DNA from: Butyrivibrio fibrisolvens
GTDB taxonomy: Bacteria; Bacillota; Clostridia; Lachnospirales; Lachnospiraceae
DNA length: 64,000 nucleotides
Direction of reading: 5' to 3'
NCBI RefSeq assembly: GCF_037113525.1
Contig: NZ_CP146963.1
Span: 3,906,001 to 3,970,000 of the forward strand
How positions within the stretch are numbered: the stretch's first letter is position 1; every line of letters starts with the position of its first letter. The notes under the pieces are model-generated. The model searched no databases and was not told where the DNA came from. It saw nothing but the letters and a program-made list of their open reading frames with translations. Below are positions 7,111 through 15,569 of this stretch, one piece after another. Made by a program: the position numbers and the translations under genes.

Positions 7111-7506
7111 CTACCTCAGCGAAAAATGCTCCTTCACAGTATCTGAAGCAATCACTTTCCCTTTAATATCAATGCTCTCAATTGCTTCTATCGCGAGTTC
7201 ATCCAGTTCATTGTCTATGACTACAATCCCATAACCGCTGATTTTAATCTTTTTACCGGTTTCCTTTGCGCGGATAAGCTGGTTCTCGGTAAATACATAT
7301 ATTCCTGTAAACCACTCTTCATTGTACCTATGGTGCCTGTATGCTTCGTTTTCTATTACAGACTGCTTCTGCTCTAACGCTTGTCTTACTGACTGATTGA
7401 TAAAATCATTGGTATCGGAATAATATCCCAGATCAACAAGCAGCTCTATCTGTGAAAGCGTTGCTACGTTCATATTTACAGCTATATTTTCAGTATTACC
7501 TTCCAT
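7111..7506 (-). CDS. Ribbon-helix-helix-like protein with C-terminal domain
   Basis: 131 residues. The N-terminus (IAVNMNVATLSQIELLVDLG and then DTNDFINQSVRQALEQ) has the strand-helix-helix pattern of CopG/Arc-type DNA-binding proteins. The C-terminal half contains a compact alpha/beta segment (KIKISGYGIVVIDNELDELA). It lies 42 bp after the first ABC exporter and probably belongs to its operon. It could be a co-regulator or a sensor of the exported compound. GGAGC upstream of ATG 7506 supports the start. Function inferred only from fold-like pattern and context. Confidence 0.6.
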   Translation of the reverse strand: MEGNTENIAVNMNVATLSQIELLVDLGYYSDTNDFINQSVRQALEQKQSVIENEAYRHHRYNEEWFTGIYVFTENQLIRAKETGKKIKISGYGIVVIDNELDELAIEAIESIDIKGKVIASDTVKEHFSLR

Positions 7507-7547
7507 GATTAAATGCTCCTTAAAATCATCTATGTTATCCTTATATC

Positions 7548-9152
7548 TTATGCTATCCTGATTGTCCCATCCTTAAGCTCTATGATTTCATCATATTTAG
7601 CTCTCATTTCTGGCAGGACATGATGTGAGATTGAAATAAGAGTCTGCCCCTTCCGACTAAGAAGATTTTCCTCAATTTCCAGCGCAGTTTCTTTATCCAG
7701 TGCACTTATACCTTCATCCAGAACAATTATGTCCCTGTCTGCAAAAAGAGCTCTTGCTATGGCAATGCGCTGTTTCTGTCCACCGGAAAGAAGACTTCCA
7801 TCACTTCCCACTTCATAATCTATTCCTTTATCCATTACCATTTCAGCGATTCTAGCCTCTTGTATTACGTCACCAAGTTTCTTTTCATCAGTAGCACCCA
7901 TGAGAATGTTATTCTTTATGCTCTCATTAAAAAGAAATACATTCTGCCAAACAACAGCCGTATTTCTCTTTAGAGTTTCCATGGCGCTTTCCACAGCTTT
8001 TCCATCAAAAAGAATTCTTCCTCCCAAAGGGGCATAGTTTCCACAAATCATATTGATCAGGGTTGTTTTCCCCGTGCCGCTCTCTCCAACGATCAGATAC
8101 TTTTTCCCCTTCTCTATAGACAAACAGATATCTGAAAGCACCTGTTTTTCTTCCCCTGGATAGGCAAAAGATATGTCTTCGAAAGATATTCTGTTCCAAT
8201 CTTTCTTTGGGATAGAAACTTCTATTTCATCGTTCTCAACCGCAGTATACTCTTCAATCTTTTCCCAAATAGGAGTAAGAGCCCTTATCGCCGGTATCAG
8301 CGCAAAGAGTTGAAATAATGGCTGGCAAAAACACCCTGATGCCTGGATCACACCTACAGTGCTACCGTAACTAATTTTTCCTGCGTATATGAAGTATCCG
8401 GCAAGCAGACATATTACCATCTGCATGGAAAACATTAGTGTACTTGATGTGCTGCTATTTATCTGTTTTACAAGGCCAAATGTCTTAGCTCTTTTCATAA
8501 GAAGGCTATTGCATTTTTCAAATTTAGCTGTAGCATAGTCCTCTTTTTGAAGGGACTTGACCACCTCATAACCGGAAACCACTTCTGTCAGCCCCTCGGT
8601 CATGTTCTCCTGCGCCTTTGATAACTCTAAAGCCGCTGCAGAAAGCTTTTTAGTGAAGATGGTAGGAACAACGAACATCACTAAAGTCATTCCAAACATA
8701 AACGCAGTGAATACCCAGGAATACCGCGTCATAACTATGACTGCCATAACCAGCATTGCTATTGCTGACACTATAGAAAGAATGGTTTCAATATCCCCGT
8801 CCTCAATCTTTTTCACATCATTCTGGACCAGTGATATGTAGTCGCTTCCTTTGTATTTTTCAAAAGAAAGCGTATCTTTCTTTAAAATTTTTCCTACAAT
8901 CGTGCTTCTGATCTCGCCTGCTACCTTCTGGTTAAGCCTTACCTGCGTAAGTGCCTGCATGAAACAAATAAAAGAAAATGCGGCTATATAGCACGCTGAA
9001 ATAATCGCCGCTTTCCTTATTTCTCCTGCCAGCGCAATATCAATGATTTCCTGCAGCAATAAGCTGATACCAACAAAAGCCCCGGCATATGCTATAGCAA
9101 AAACAATCGCAAGGATTAAACTCCCTACATTTTTCTTTAAATACTTCTTCAT
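7548..9152 (-). CDS. ABC exporter under MerR-type control
   Basis: About 534 residues with six membrane helices and one ATPase domain. Walker A VGESGTGKTTLI, signature LLSGGQKQRIAIARAL, Walker B IIVLDEGISALD and H-loop SISHHV are intact. It is a type I exporter half-molecule, related in layout to the exporter at 4012, so a homo- or heterodimer is possible. ATG 9152 is chosen because GGAGG lies six bases upstream; an upstream ATG has no site. The promoter in front has the 19-bp spacer typical of MerR activation and the gene follows a MerR-type regulator. A role in drug or peptide efflux is inferred. Confidence 0.85.
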   Translation of the reverse strand: MKKYLKKNVGSLILAIVFAIAYAGAFVGISLLLQEIIDIALAGEIRKAAIISACYIAAFSFICFMQALTQVRLNQKVAGEIRSTIVGKILKKDTLSFEKYKGSDYISLVQNDVKKIEDGDIETILSIVSAIAMLVMAVIVMTRYSWVFTAFMFGMTLVMFVVPTIFTKKLSAAALELSKAQENMTEGLTEVVSGYEVVKSLQKEDYATAKFEKCNSLLMKRAKTFGLVKQINSSTSSTLMFSMQMVICLLAGYFIYAGKISYGSTVGVIQASGCFCQPLFQLFALIPAIRALTPIWEKIEEYTAVENDEIEVSIPKKDWNRISFEDISFAYPGEEKQVLSDICLSIEKGKKYLIVGESGTGKTTLINMICGNYAPLGGRILFDGKAVESAMETLKRNTAVVWQNVFLFNESIKNNILMGATDEKKLGDVIQEARIAEMVMDKGIDYEVGSDGSLLSGGQKQRIAIARALFADRDIIVLDEGISALDKETALEIEENLLSRKGQTLISISHHVLPEMRAKYDEIIELKDGTIRIA

Positions 9153-9178
9153 AAGAACCTCCATCATTTGATATGACA

Positions 9179-9209
9179 AGGATAGTCCCTTGGGTTAAGA
9201 CGATGTCAA
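9179..9209 (-). promoter_or_regulatory. MerR-type promoter of the ABC exporter
   Basis: On the minus strand TTGACA (9209-9204), a 19-bp spacer TCGTCTTAACCCAAGGGAC and TATCCT (9184-9179). Over-long 19-bp spacers are the hallmark of promoters that MerR-family activators untwist. The spacer begins GTC-like and ends GAC, a partial dyad. The neighbouring regulator gene makes autogenous or local control likely. Confidence 0.65.
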
Positions 9210-9243
9210 CACACTTTTTGGGGCGATTTTTCCCCTGTTATAG

Positions 9244-9271
9244 AAAAAACCTTGGGTCAACCCAAGGTTTT
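9244..9271 (-). terminator. Terminator overlapping the end of the MerR gene
   Basis: On the minus strand AAAACCTTGGG-TTGA-CCCAAGGTTTT forms a perfect 11-bp stem followed by further T. The TGA stop codon of the regulator is the loop, so the last codons of the gene double as the terminator stem. Confidence 0.85.
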
Positions 9272-10432
9272 GAAAGTGTAAATGCCATATTGTATTTCAA
9301 TGTCTGTTTTGTTTTCGAGAATGCTCCAGTCGTTAGATTCCTTTGTTAAGAGAATATTTTTCGTTTTATAGGCTGAATGTTTTTGAAATCCAAGATTTTT
9401 CATATCATCAAGGTATTTCTTTTCATCAGGGATTGGCGGATCTGCCACATGAAAAATAGTCTTAAAGCTGTCTACGATTGCCCCTTTTGCAAGATTTGGA
9501 TATATCTGTACCAGCTTTTTATTCATTATATCCACATCATAATTTTGATAGAAGATGTAATCCATTTCCTCTTTTAATGGGAAATTTTCAATCTTCCCCA
9601 CATATATCACAGTCTCTTTTGGCAAAAGATCTTCCATGAGCTTGATGGACATGTTCTCATCAAGAATAGCAAATAGCCTTGCATTCTCAGGTAGTGACCT
9701 TAAAAAGGCACTGTTTATAAAGCCGCAAGCATCCCCAACTATCATGATATTATGAGCATCCTTACAGCCATCTGCGGTAACCTCGGCTACCTTTTGAAAA
9801 AACTCCCGGACTGTAAGAGTATAGGCTTCATCGTTCTTTTTAAGATAGTTCTCAGCTATCTCAGATATGCCTTCTGTGCGATCTTCCATATCATCTATGG
9901 GCTTATCTGAAAGTATTCCATACCTTATGTAATATCTTTTACCGCACTTAGGGCAGACCAGCTCACCACCAAGAATTTCATTATGAGAAAGCTCCGGCTT
10001 TTCAAGTTCAAGAAGGTTCCAGCATTCAGAACACTGAAGACTTTGCAACAATCCCAGAGCAATGCCCCTTTTGAAAGAAAAGCCTTTGTTGTACTCAGAC
10101 AGCTTATCTTCGATTATCTTGTTTACCCTCTGAAGCTTCTCAATTTCTTTCTGATTTTCCAAAAGCTTCTTTTCAAAATCAGTCTTAAAGCTGCCAAGAT
10201 AGCTGTATGTACTACTGGTAAACATAGTCTGCACGAGCAGGTATGCCTTCATTTCATCCAGCCTGAAATTCATGCTCTTCAAAAGAAGGATTGTATCCAT
10301 TACCCCATCATCAATTTCAGAGAAGTTATACTGTGTATTCTCCCGAAGCGGCGTAAGCAAGCCTTCATTTATATAGTGACGGACTGTATCAACAGTTACC
10401 TGATGCTTTTTGGCAAATTCTCCAATCTTCAT
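9257..10432 (-). CDS. MerR-family regulator with zinc ribbon and methyltransferase-like domain
   Basis: A 391-residue regulator, far longer than simple MerR proteins. Residues 1-70 are the winged helix-turn-helix (MKIGEFAKKHQVTVDTVRHY), 85-115 a coiled coil for dimerisation, then a zinc ribbon with Cys134/137 and Cys160/163. The last 200 residues look like a Rossmann fold (NIMIVGDACGFINSAFL and then AILDENMSIKLM), as in SAM methyltransferases but with a degenerate glycine loop. It probably senses a small molecule through the C-terminus and controls the exporter promoter at 9179-9209. A GAGG site precedes ATG 10432. Its terminator is built into the 3' end. Confidence 0.75.
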   Translation of the reverse strand: MKIGEFAKKHQVTVDTVRHYINEGLLTPLRENTQYNFSEIDDGVMDTILLLKSMNFRLDEMKAYLLVQTMFTSSTYSYLGSFKTDFEKKLLENQKEIEKLQRVNKIIEDKLSEYNKGFSFKRGIALGLLQSLQCSECWNLLELEKPELSHNEILGGELVCPKCGKRYYIRYGILSDKPIDDMEDRTEGISEIAENYLKKNDEAYTLTVREFFQKVAEVTADGCKDAHNIMIVGDACGFINSAFLRSLPENARLFAILDENMSIKLMEDLLPKETVIYVGKIENFPLKEEMDYIFYQNYDVDIMNKKLVQIYPNLAKGAIVDSFKTIFHVADPPIPDEKKYLDDMKNLGFQKHSAYKTKNILLTKESNDWSILENKTDIEIQYGIYTFKTLG

Positions 10433-10513
10433 GTAAGTGACCTCACATAGTCTTCATACTTATCAATTTTTTAGTATAATAGCCACTCGCCATCTGTGTC
10501 ACTATCTTTTCGT

Positions 10514-10708
10514 TCAACAGCCCCAAACTCTTGCATATCCTTTAAATATCTTTTCAGCGGTTGCTTTCTGTTTACCTTTATAGTTCTTCAAATACTTTTT
10601 CGAAACATCTGAAAACAGTTCAGTGACAACCTCTGTGACATTCTTTGTGACATTCTCTGTGACATTTGATATGCGGATCAAGAATCGACTCTTCATCAAT
10701 CCCTTCAA
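10514..10708 (-). CDS. Small ORF with VTENVT repeats, doubtful
   Basis: A 64-codon frame 17 bp after the ATPase gene. It contains VTENVTKNVTEVVTELF, coded by a 12-bp tandem repeat. Such repeats occur near the C-terminus of some Clostridia ATPase or AlbA-type regulators, so this may be a detached tail of a larger gene. The start site is poor. Keep as hypothetical. Confidence 0.25.
   Translation of the reverse strand: MKGLMKSRFLIRISNVTENVTKNVTEVVTELFSDVSKKYLKNYKGKQKATAEKIFKGYARVWGC
10631..10668. repeat. 12-bp tandem repeat, three units
   Basis: Units CTGTGACATTCT, TTGTGACATTCT and CTGTGACATTTG follow one another. The unit length keeps the reading frame, giving the repeated V-T-E/K-N pattern. 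Confidence 0.8.
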
Positions 10709-10725
10709 AGCATGTACTATTTCAT

Positions 10726-12168
10726 CTATCTAAACAACTCTTCTCCAGTGATAACTGATTGTAATTCGCTTGAATACTCATTTTCTACAATACCGTAATT
10801 TGTAATTAAAGTCGGATGAATAGCATGTTTAGTCTTACTATCAACCATATAATCAGATATCTTACGCCTCATATCTTTATCAAATGCAGCATCAACTCGA
10901 AAGTCTGCTTTTGAATACTTTGCTTCACATACATTCGTAATCTGATCATCTCTTACAATAAGCAGATCTATCTGTGATCCCTGTAGTCCCTTCTTTTTAT
11001 CAGCCTCACATTTCCATGCATTTACTTCTGTGTGCACTCCAGATATTCCCAATGCAGCCTTAATCTGAGGCACATGCTCCAGGCACACACGCTCAAAAGC
11101 CACTCCACTCCATGCATTTATGCTTGGACTATTGTTTTGAACCTGCCAATAATGATCATCAAATGTATTATTTTTTAAAAATCTAAGGTAAAAAAAAGTG
11201 TAGTTATCTATCAATTGATATATCGCGTTTCGCTCTTTATATCCAGCAGGTATGTATTTTCTTATAAATCCACAGTCTTCAAGTTCCTGTATTTTTTTTG
11301 AGAGTTCACCTGAACTGGCAATTCCTGTCTTCTCACATATCTCTGCTCTGCTAATCCCTTTGTTTTCAACGCTCAGTGCTTCTATTATCTTGATATACTG
11401 ATCTGGCTTTTTAAATAGTGCTCTGTAAAGATTATTATATTCTTTTCGAAGTGGTGCATCTTCTGCAAAGAAAAGATCATCAATATTTTGCGGAAGACTT
11501 CGACCTTTCTTAAGAAGGCTCCAATAATAAGGAACACCACCCATAATCATGTAACACTGTATAATCTGATGCCTGTTTAGCAGTATTTTCTTAGCCTGGA
11601 GATATTCCTCACATTCTTTTAGTGTAAAAGGTTTCAGGTGTATTTGCCCTGTTAGTCGATTGTGAAATCCGCCTTTATCATTCACTATTTTTTCCATAAT
11701 CCAGAAAGTGGCGGATGCACAGATAATCAAAATCACATCTTTTTCTTTTCTAGCTGTGGCCCATCCGTTCCAAAAATGCTCAAGCTCAGTCACAAGGCCG
11801 CTGTCTTTGGTGTCCATCCATGAAAGTTCATCAATAAATATAACTTTCTTTTTCTCTTTTGACTTTTTGATTACTTCTTTAAGCCCATTAAATGCTTCCG
11901 CCCATGAAGTGAGCCTTTCACTGCAATCATATCCTGCTTCCGATAATGACTCTCTAAACTTATCTAACTGTTCCTGCTTCTGTGTTTCGGCACTTTTTTT
12001 CTCATCATTACCAACTCCGGTGTGTTGGAAGGCAAACTCGTACCCAAAGCTTTCTCGAATCAGATATGTTTTTCCGATTCTTCTTCTTCCATAAACTGCT
12101 ATAAACTGAGGCTCTTCCTCATTTTTTAATGACTTTAGTTGCTTGAGTTCTGCTTCTCTTCCAATCAT
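10726..12168 (-). CDS. AAA-type ATPase with C-terminal DUF234 nuclease-like domain
   Basis: About 480 residues of the archaeal-type ATPase family found in many anaerobes. Walker A is YGRRRIGKTYLI near residue 30, Walker B VIFIDELSWMD, then a winged helix (GISRAEICEKTG) and a C-terminal PD-(D/E)XK-like domain with GSQIDLLIVRDD and CEAKYSK (D...E-x-K). ATG 12168 is preferred for its GGCGGA site. The family is often linked to mobile DNA or stress, but no partner gene is evident and the biological role is unknown. Confidence 0.8.
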   Translation of the reverse strand: MIGREAELKQLKSLKNEEEPQFIAVYGRRRIGKTYLIRESFGYEFAFQHTGVGNDEKKSAETQKQEQLDKFRESLSEAGYDCSERLTSWAEAFNGLKEVIKKSKEKKKVIFIDELSWMDTKDSGLVTELEHFWNGWATARKEKDVILIICASATFWIMEKIVNDKGGFHNRLTGQIHLKPFTLKECEEYLQAKKILLNRHQIIQCYMIMGGVPYYWSLLKKGRSLPQNIDDLFFAEDAPLRKEYNNLYRALFKKPDQYIKIIEALSVENKGISRAEICEKTGIASSGELSKKIQELEDCGFIRKYIPAGYKERNAIYQLIDNYTFFYLRFLKNNTFDDHYWQVQNNSPSINAWSGVAFERVCLEHVPQIKAALGISGVHTEVNAWKCEADKKKGLQGSQIDLLIVRDDQITNVCEAKYSKADFRVDAAFDKDMRRKISDYMVDSKTKHAIHPTLITNYGIVENEYSSELQSVITGEELFR

Positions 12169-12513
12169 ACGATTCCGCCTTTTCTTCCACAACTCATCTC
12201 AAAAACGAGTTGTGGAAATTTTATCTGGTATAATTGTATCACTTTTGAAAGTTTCTTGTCCACATTATTTCCATAACTATTTTAATATTGATAGTTGTGG
12301 AAATTTAATCCTCAAAGTGATAGCCATAACCCTAGCAATATTCGCATTTACAGGCAAAGCTATGTATTTCGACTCAACAACTTCCCCCCATAGCTCATAT
12401 TTTTAATAGAGTTATGGGGGGGAAGTTAATATTGTATTGTTGTAATTTTATACAGATTATGCACCGCTTGCGAAGCATATAGTAAGGACCACTTACCTCT
12501 TTGAATCTCTTTA
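12169..12513. other. Intergenic region with repeats and one strong hairpin
   Basis: Holds two related copies of AGTTGTGGAAATTT (about 12206 and 12291), which may be operators for the ATPase gene. Plus-strand AACTTCCCCCCATAGCTC at 12378-12395 pairs with GAGTTATGGGGGGGAAGTT ending near 12427, one G being unpaired and one pair mismatched. No U-tract follows. No gene was found. Confidence 0.6.
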
Positions 12514-13065
12514 TCATTTCAACTGCATGCCATCCTTAAAAGCATTGCCCACCTTTTCTCCAACTCCGTAATATCCATTACCAAATGGATCAAAGCTTAT
12601 AGGCTTAAGCTTTGTGATATCAACTGCTCCATCTGTCACTACGCTCTCATCTGCAGAGACATTTACGATTTCTCCAATCAGAATGCCATCTTCAAAGCTC
12701 TTTACCTTACACTCAAGAGCAACCGGAAGTTCATCAATCAAAGGTGCATCAACAAACTCGCTTTTTGTTGCGTGGAATCCGGCCTTTTCAAATTTGTCAG
12801 GTACTTTTCTTCCTGATTCTATTCCAACGTAATCGCAGGGAATTACCTGGTTTTCAGTAGCAAGGCTTACTGTGAAAGCTCCTCTCTTCGCGAGATTGTC
12901 AGTAGTCTTGTGCTCAGACAAACTGATTGAAATCTCTTTAAAATCAGTGGTTATGCCCCATGCTGCGTTCATAGCATTCGGCACTCCATTCTCATCATAT
13001 GTTGCAATGATAAGAACCGGCTGCGGGTACATTAGTGGTTTTGCTCCAAAATTAACTCTGCTCAT
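12514..13065 (-). CDS. Flavin reductase family protein
   Basis: 183 residues with the FMN-binding split-barrel pattern: KPLMYPQPVLIIATYDENG near the N-terminus, then NAMNAAWGITTDF, and the HKTTDNLAKRGAFTVSLAT segment that contacts FMN. These proteins reduce flavin or store flavin-bound electrons in anaerobes. AAAGGAGG precedes ATG 13065. Transcribed just after the YbaK gene with a 27-bp gap, so probably one unit. Partner oxidoreductase unknown. Confidence 0.9.
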   Translation of the reverse strand: MSRVNFGAKPLMYPQPVLIIATYDENGVPNAMNAAWGITTDFKEISISLSEHKTTDNLAKRGAFTVSLATENQVIPCDYVGIESGRKVPDKFEKAGFHATKSEFVDAPLIDELPVALECKVKSFEDGILIGEIVNVSADESVVTDGAVDITKLKPISFDPFGNGYYGVGEKVGNAFKDGMQLK

Positions 13066-13092
13066 CTGCTTCCTCCTTTAGCACAAACACTT

Positions 13093-13572
13093 TTACTCGT
13101 CTTCTTCCCATCCCTTGCACACATCACACCAACCCTCGGCTCCGGTAACAGCTTCAAGCTCTGAAGGTGTAACTTTAACAGAAGTAAACTCATTACCTCC
13201 TGCAGGATGGACATATTCAAATCTCTTCATGGATACATCTAGCCAGATAGGGATGTCATCAGCCACAGCAAAAGGACATACTCCACCTGGCTGGAATCCC
13301 GTGATACTCTCTACCTGATCTCTGGGTATCATGTGTGGCTTAGTGTGAAATATTGATTTGAACTTAGAACTGTTAACCTTACCATCGCCTGCCATTACCA
13401 CAATTACAGGCTTTTCATCTACCACAAAAGACAATGTCTTTGCAATCTCCGGTTCGGTGCAACCTATCTGCTGTGCAGCATGTTCAACTGTATCAATCGT
13501 CTCTGCATGCTCAGTAAGCCTATCACCAAGATTATTGGAGACAAGAAACTCTTTTACCCTTTCATTAATCAT
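13093..13572 (-). CDS. YbaK/EbsC (ProX-like) aminoacyl-tRNA deacylase
   Basis: 159 residues of the YbaK/INS fold. Diagnostic stretches are KTLSFVVDEKPVIVVMAG, the lysine-containing GKVNSSKFK, and the glycine-rich ITGFQPGGVCPFAV loop. The family hydrolyses mischarged Cys- or Ala-tRNA(Pro) and acts as a proofreader in the cytoplasm. Length is normal. Its ATG overlaps the end of a 37-codon ORF upstream by eight bases, which suggests translational coupling. Confidence 0.9.
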   Translation of the reverse strand: MINERVKEFLVSNNLGDRLTEHAETIDTVEHAAQQIGCTEPEIAKTLSFVVDEKPVIVVMAGDGKVNSSKFKSIFHTKPHMIPRDQVESITGFQPGGVCPFAVADDIPIWLDVSMKRFEYVHPAGGNEFTSVKVTPSELEAVTGAEGWCDVCKGWEEDE

Positions 13573-13678
13573 GTCTGCTTACTCCCCGATCATTTAAGAA
13601 GCTTGGAAAATCCACATTTGAAACATCGGCATTTTCTGCCAGCTTTCTAAGTTTAGTAACTACTGTATCACGCTTCAT
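13565..13678 (-). CDS. Small ORF coupled to the YbaK gene
   Basis: A 37-codon frame with a very good AGGAGGA site, beginning MKRDTVVTKLRKLAEN and overlapping the start of the deacylase gene. No domain is recognised. The strong ribosome site and overlap argue for real translation, either as a small protein or as the surviving front of a larger gene. Confidence 0.5.
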   Translation of the reverse strand: MKRDTVVTKLRKLAENADVSNVDFPSFLNDRGVSRHD

Positions 13679-13756
13679 ATTCGTCCTCCTCACAAGATGT
13701 ATCGGTCTCTGTTACCATTATATAGTTAGTAGCGCTTACTCTGCATATGTATTTAC

Positions 13757-13970
13757 CTATGGCTGATGATAGCCTGGGGTTATATCAGAATTATCACCTA
13801 ATACTATTCCTGCCTTTTCAAACTGCTTCCTAAGTGCATTTACATATTTGTCAGTCGAAAAATCCTGTGTCAGATCAATGATAAATTTCCCACTCTGACA
13901 TGTCATATTGAGCACAAGACCGCTTGTCACCATTCTTAAGTATTGTTTCTACAGTCTTATTTTCAGTCAT
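13757..13970 (-). pseudogene. Frameshifted small gene coupled to the 2-TM protein
   Basis: ATG 13970 overlaps the TAA of the gene upstream (TAATG). The frame starts MTENKTVETILKNG and soon hits a stop, but a +1 change near the AATGGTGAC sequence opens VTSGLVLNMTCQSGK and continues to TPGYHQP at 13757. Together they would form a protein of about 70 residues. Either a real frameshift mutation, a sequence error or a programmed shift; no slippery heptamer is obvious. Confidence 0.5.
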
Positions 13971-14326
13971 TATGCTTCTCCTGTTATCTCTTTTGCAAGT
14001 TCCAGAATCTCAAAGGCATATTTTTCCTTGCCCTTTTTAAGGAGCTTTTTGTATAAAGGATAGTTGATGATACAGACAGCAGCACCTACTATTCCTAGCA
14101 GCACCCCAATGACCATGAAAATTACTCCTGTTCCAAAGACGCTAAGTCCAAAGCACATCCCTGTGCCAAAGATCAAAGTCCCAATAATTCCAAGCGTCAT
14201 GGCTGTTATAAATGCCGGAAGCTTTGCTCTTTCATCAAGCTTTTTAAGCTGCCTTACCTTATTTGTTTCCTTTGGCATGTAATCCTTTGCAACACTTTCT
14301 GCATAAACCTTATCTAAATCGTTCAT
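13970..14326 (-). CDS. Small two-helix membrane protein
   Basis: 118 residues with two membrane helices (AFITAMTLGIIGTLIFGTGM and a second glycine-rich one around VIFMVIGVLLGIVGAAVC) between charged ends. The N-terminal DKVYAESVAKDYMPKE is acidic and mixed. Similar proteins of unknown function are common in Clostridia. Located between the SDR gene and a frameshifted ORF with which it shares a stop/start overlap. No function can be assigned. Confidence 0.7.
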   Translation of the reverse strand: MNDLDKVYAESVAKDYMPKETNKVRQLKKLDERAKLPAFITAMTLGIIGTLIFGTGMCFGLSVFGTGVIFMVIGVLLGIVGAAVCIINYPLYKKLLKKGKEKYAFEILELAKEITGEA

Positions 14327-14362
14327 AGTATTCTTCTCCTTCTTTTCTCTTGAATGTCCTTT

Positions 14363-15382
14363 TTATGCGATCTTTCCTGTTTCTTTGAGCCATCTGATCT
14401 CGTCACGTATGGTCTCTCTATATGACCTTGTGGTATAACCCAGATCCTTACTTGCTTTACTTGAATCAAATCGGTTGTTTCTTGCAAGGTTGTAAACGGA
14501 GAATGTTGTCATAAGAGGCTTTTCTCCAGTCTTCTTAGCCTTTTTCTCAAGTACCCCGGCAATCAGGTTTGCTACTGATATTGGTAAAAAGAACTTCATC
14601 TGCTTGCAACCGCTCTCCTCTGAAACAAGCTTTGTAAAATCCTTAAAACTAACAGGCTCATTTCCAAGGATGTAGCACTCTCCGCTTTTGCCCTTATCAG
14701 CTGCCCCAATGAGTCCGTCGGCCAGATCTCTTACATCACACAGATTAAAGCTTCCATCGATTCCTGCAGGCATCTCGCCATTGATGATGTCAACTAAAGT
14801 CTTGGTGGTCTCGCCCATTGCAAAATCCTCAGGTCCAAGGATTCCTGATGGGTGTACCACACAGGCGTTAAGGCCTTCCTTTGCAGCTTTGAGCACCACG
14901 TTTGTTGCCATAGCCTTTGACAATGAGTAGCAGCCTTTGATTCTCTCAGGATCAAGGGGAATAGATCCTTCGCACTCTCTTATGGTTCCTTTTTCTTCCT
15001 CAGGTATTGCTCCTGTTGATGAGCAATAGACAAGCTTTGATACTTTGTGCTCTTTGCACATCTCTATGATGTTTTCTGTTCCACCGACATTTACATCCAT
15101 GACTTTCTGACTATAATCAGGATTTACTGTTACGATGCTCGCTATATGAAGCACAATTACTTCCGTATCTTCAGGTGTCTCAAAGAATCTTTCCAGGTCA
15201 TCTTTGTTACAAAGATCGCCGTATGCTATTTCAACTTCCTCAGGAAGATATTTTGCTGACTTGTCGCCTTCAAGGACAAACGCCCTTACTTTTTCATTTC
15301 TTTCAACAAGCTTTCTGCAGACTGTGCTTCCAAGAAATCCTGCTGCTCCTGTTACCAGATACATCTTATTTGTTTTGCTCAT
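14363..15382 (-). CDS. NAD-dependent epimerase/dehydratase (extended SDR)
   Basis: 339 residues. The nucleotide-binding motif TGAAGFLGSTV (GxxGxxG) is at residues 11-21 and the catalytic pair YSLSK is near residue 160, with the CSSTGAIP serine before it. The best match is to dihydroflavonol-reductase-like or sugar epimerase SDRs. The promoter region carries twin palindromes likely bound by the TetR protein encoded directly upstream, so expression is probably derepressed by a small molecule. Substrate unknown. Confidence 0.9.
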   Translation of the reverse strand: MSKTNKMYLVTGAAGFLGSTVCRKLVERNEKVRAFVLEGDKSAKYLPEEVEIAYGDLCNKDDLERFFETPEDTEVIVLHIASIVTVNPDYSQKVMDVNVGGTENIIEMCKEHKVSKLVYCSSTGAIPEEEKGTIRECEGSIPLDPERIKGCYSLSKAMATNVVLKAAKEGLNACVVHPSGILGPEDFAMGETTKTLVDIINGEMPAGIDGSFNLCDVRDLADGLIGAADKGKSGECYILGNEPVSFKDFTKLVSEESGCKQMKFFLPISVANLIAGVLEKKAKKTGEKPLMTTFSVYNLARNNRFDSSKASKDLGYTTRSYRETIRDEIRWLKETGKIA

Positions 15383-15472
15383 TTATCTTTTCCTTTCTTA
15401 TTCTCAATTTGTTTTTCGCTCTTTGCTTTGAGCTTGAAGTCATTATAGGAAAATGAGCACACAAAAAGAACA

Positions 15473-15492
15473 ACACTTTTTGCAAAATGTGT
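15473..15492. promoter_or_regulatory. Predicted TetR operator 1
   Basis: ACACTTTTTGCAAAATGTGT, a 20-bp near-perfect palindrome between the SDR gene and the TetR gene. It matches operator 2 in the pattern ACACNTTTTGNAAAANGTGT. Confidence 0.65.
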
Positions 15493-15515
15493 TGATTTCA
15501 GGAGTACAGGTCCCG

Positions 15516-15535
15516 ACACGTTTTGTAAAAAGTGT
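15516..15535. promoter_or_regulatory. Predicted TetR operator 2
   Basis: ACACGTTTTGTAAAAAGTGT, a second copy of the same 20-bp palindrome. The two centres are 43 bp apart, about four helical turns, so two dimers would sit on the same DNA face. Confidence 0.65.
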
Positions 15536-15569
15536 TGATTTGTAAATCCGATATAGTGTTTTTACTGCG

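Noticed and set aside
8005..8199. Short frame inside the first ABC exporter gene
   Set aside because: Out-of-frame reading of a conserved ATPase domain with no start signal.
10631..10668. Tandem repeats as a CRISPR array
   Set aside because: Units are 12 bp and directly adjacent, without spacers.
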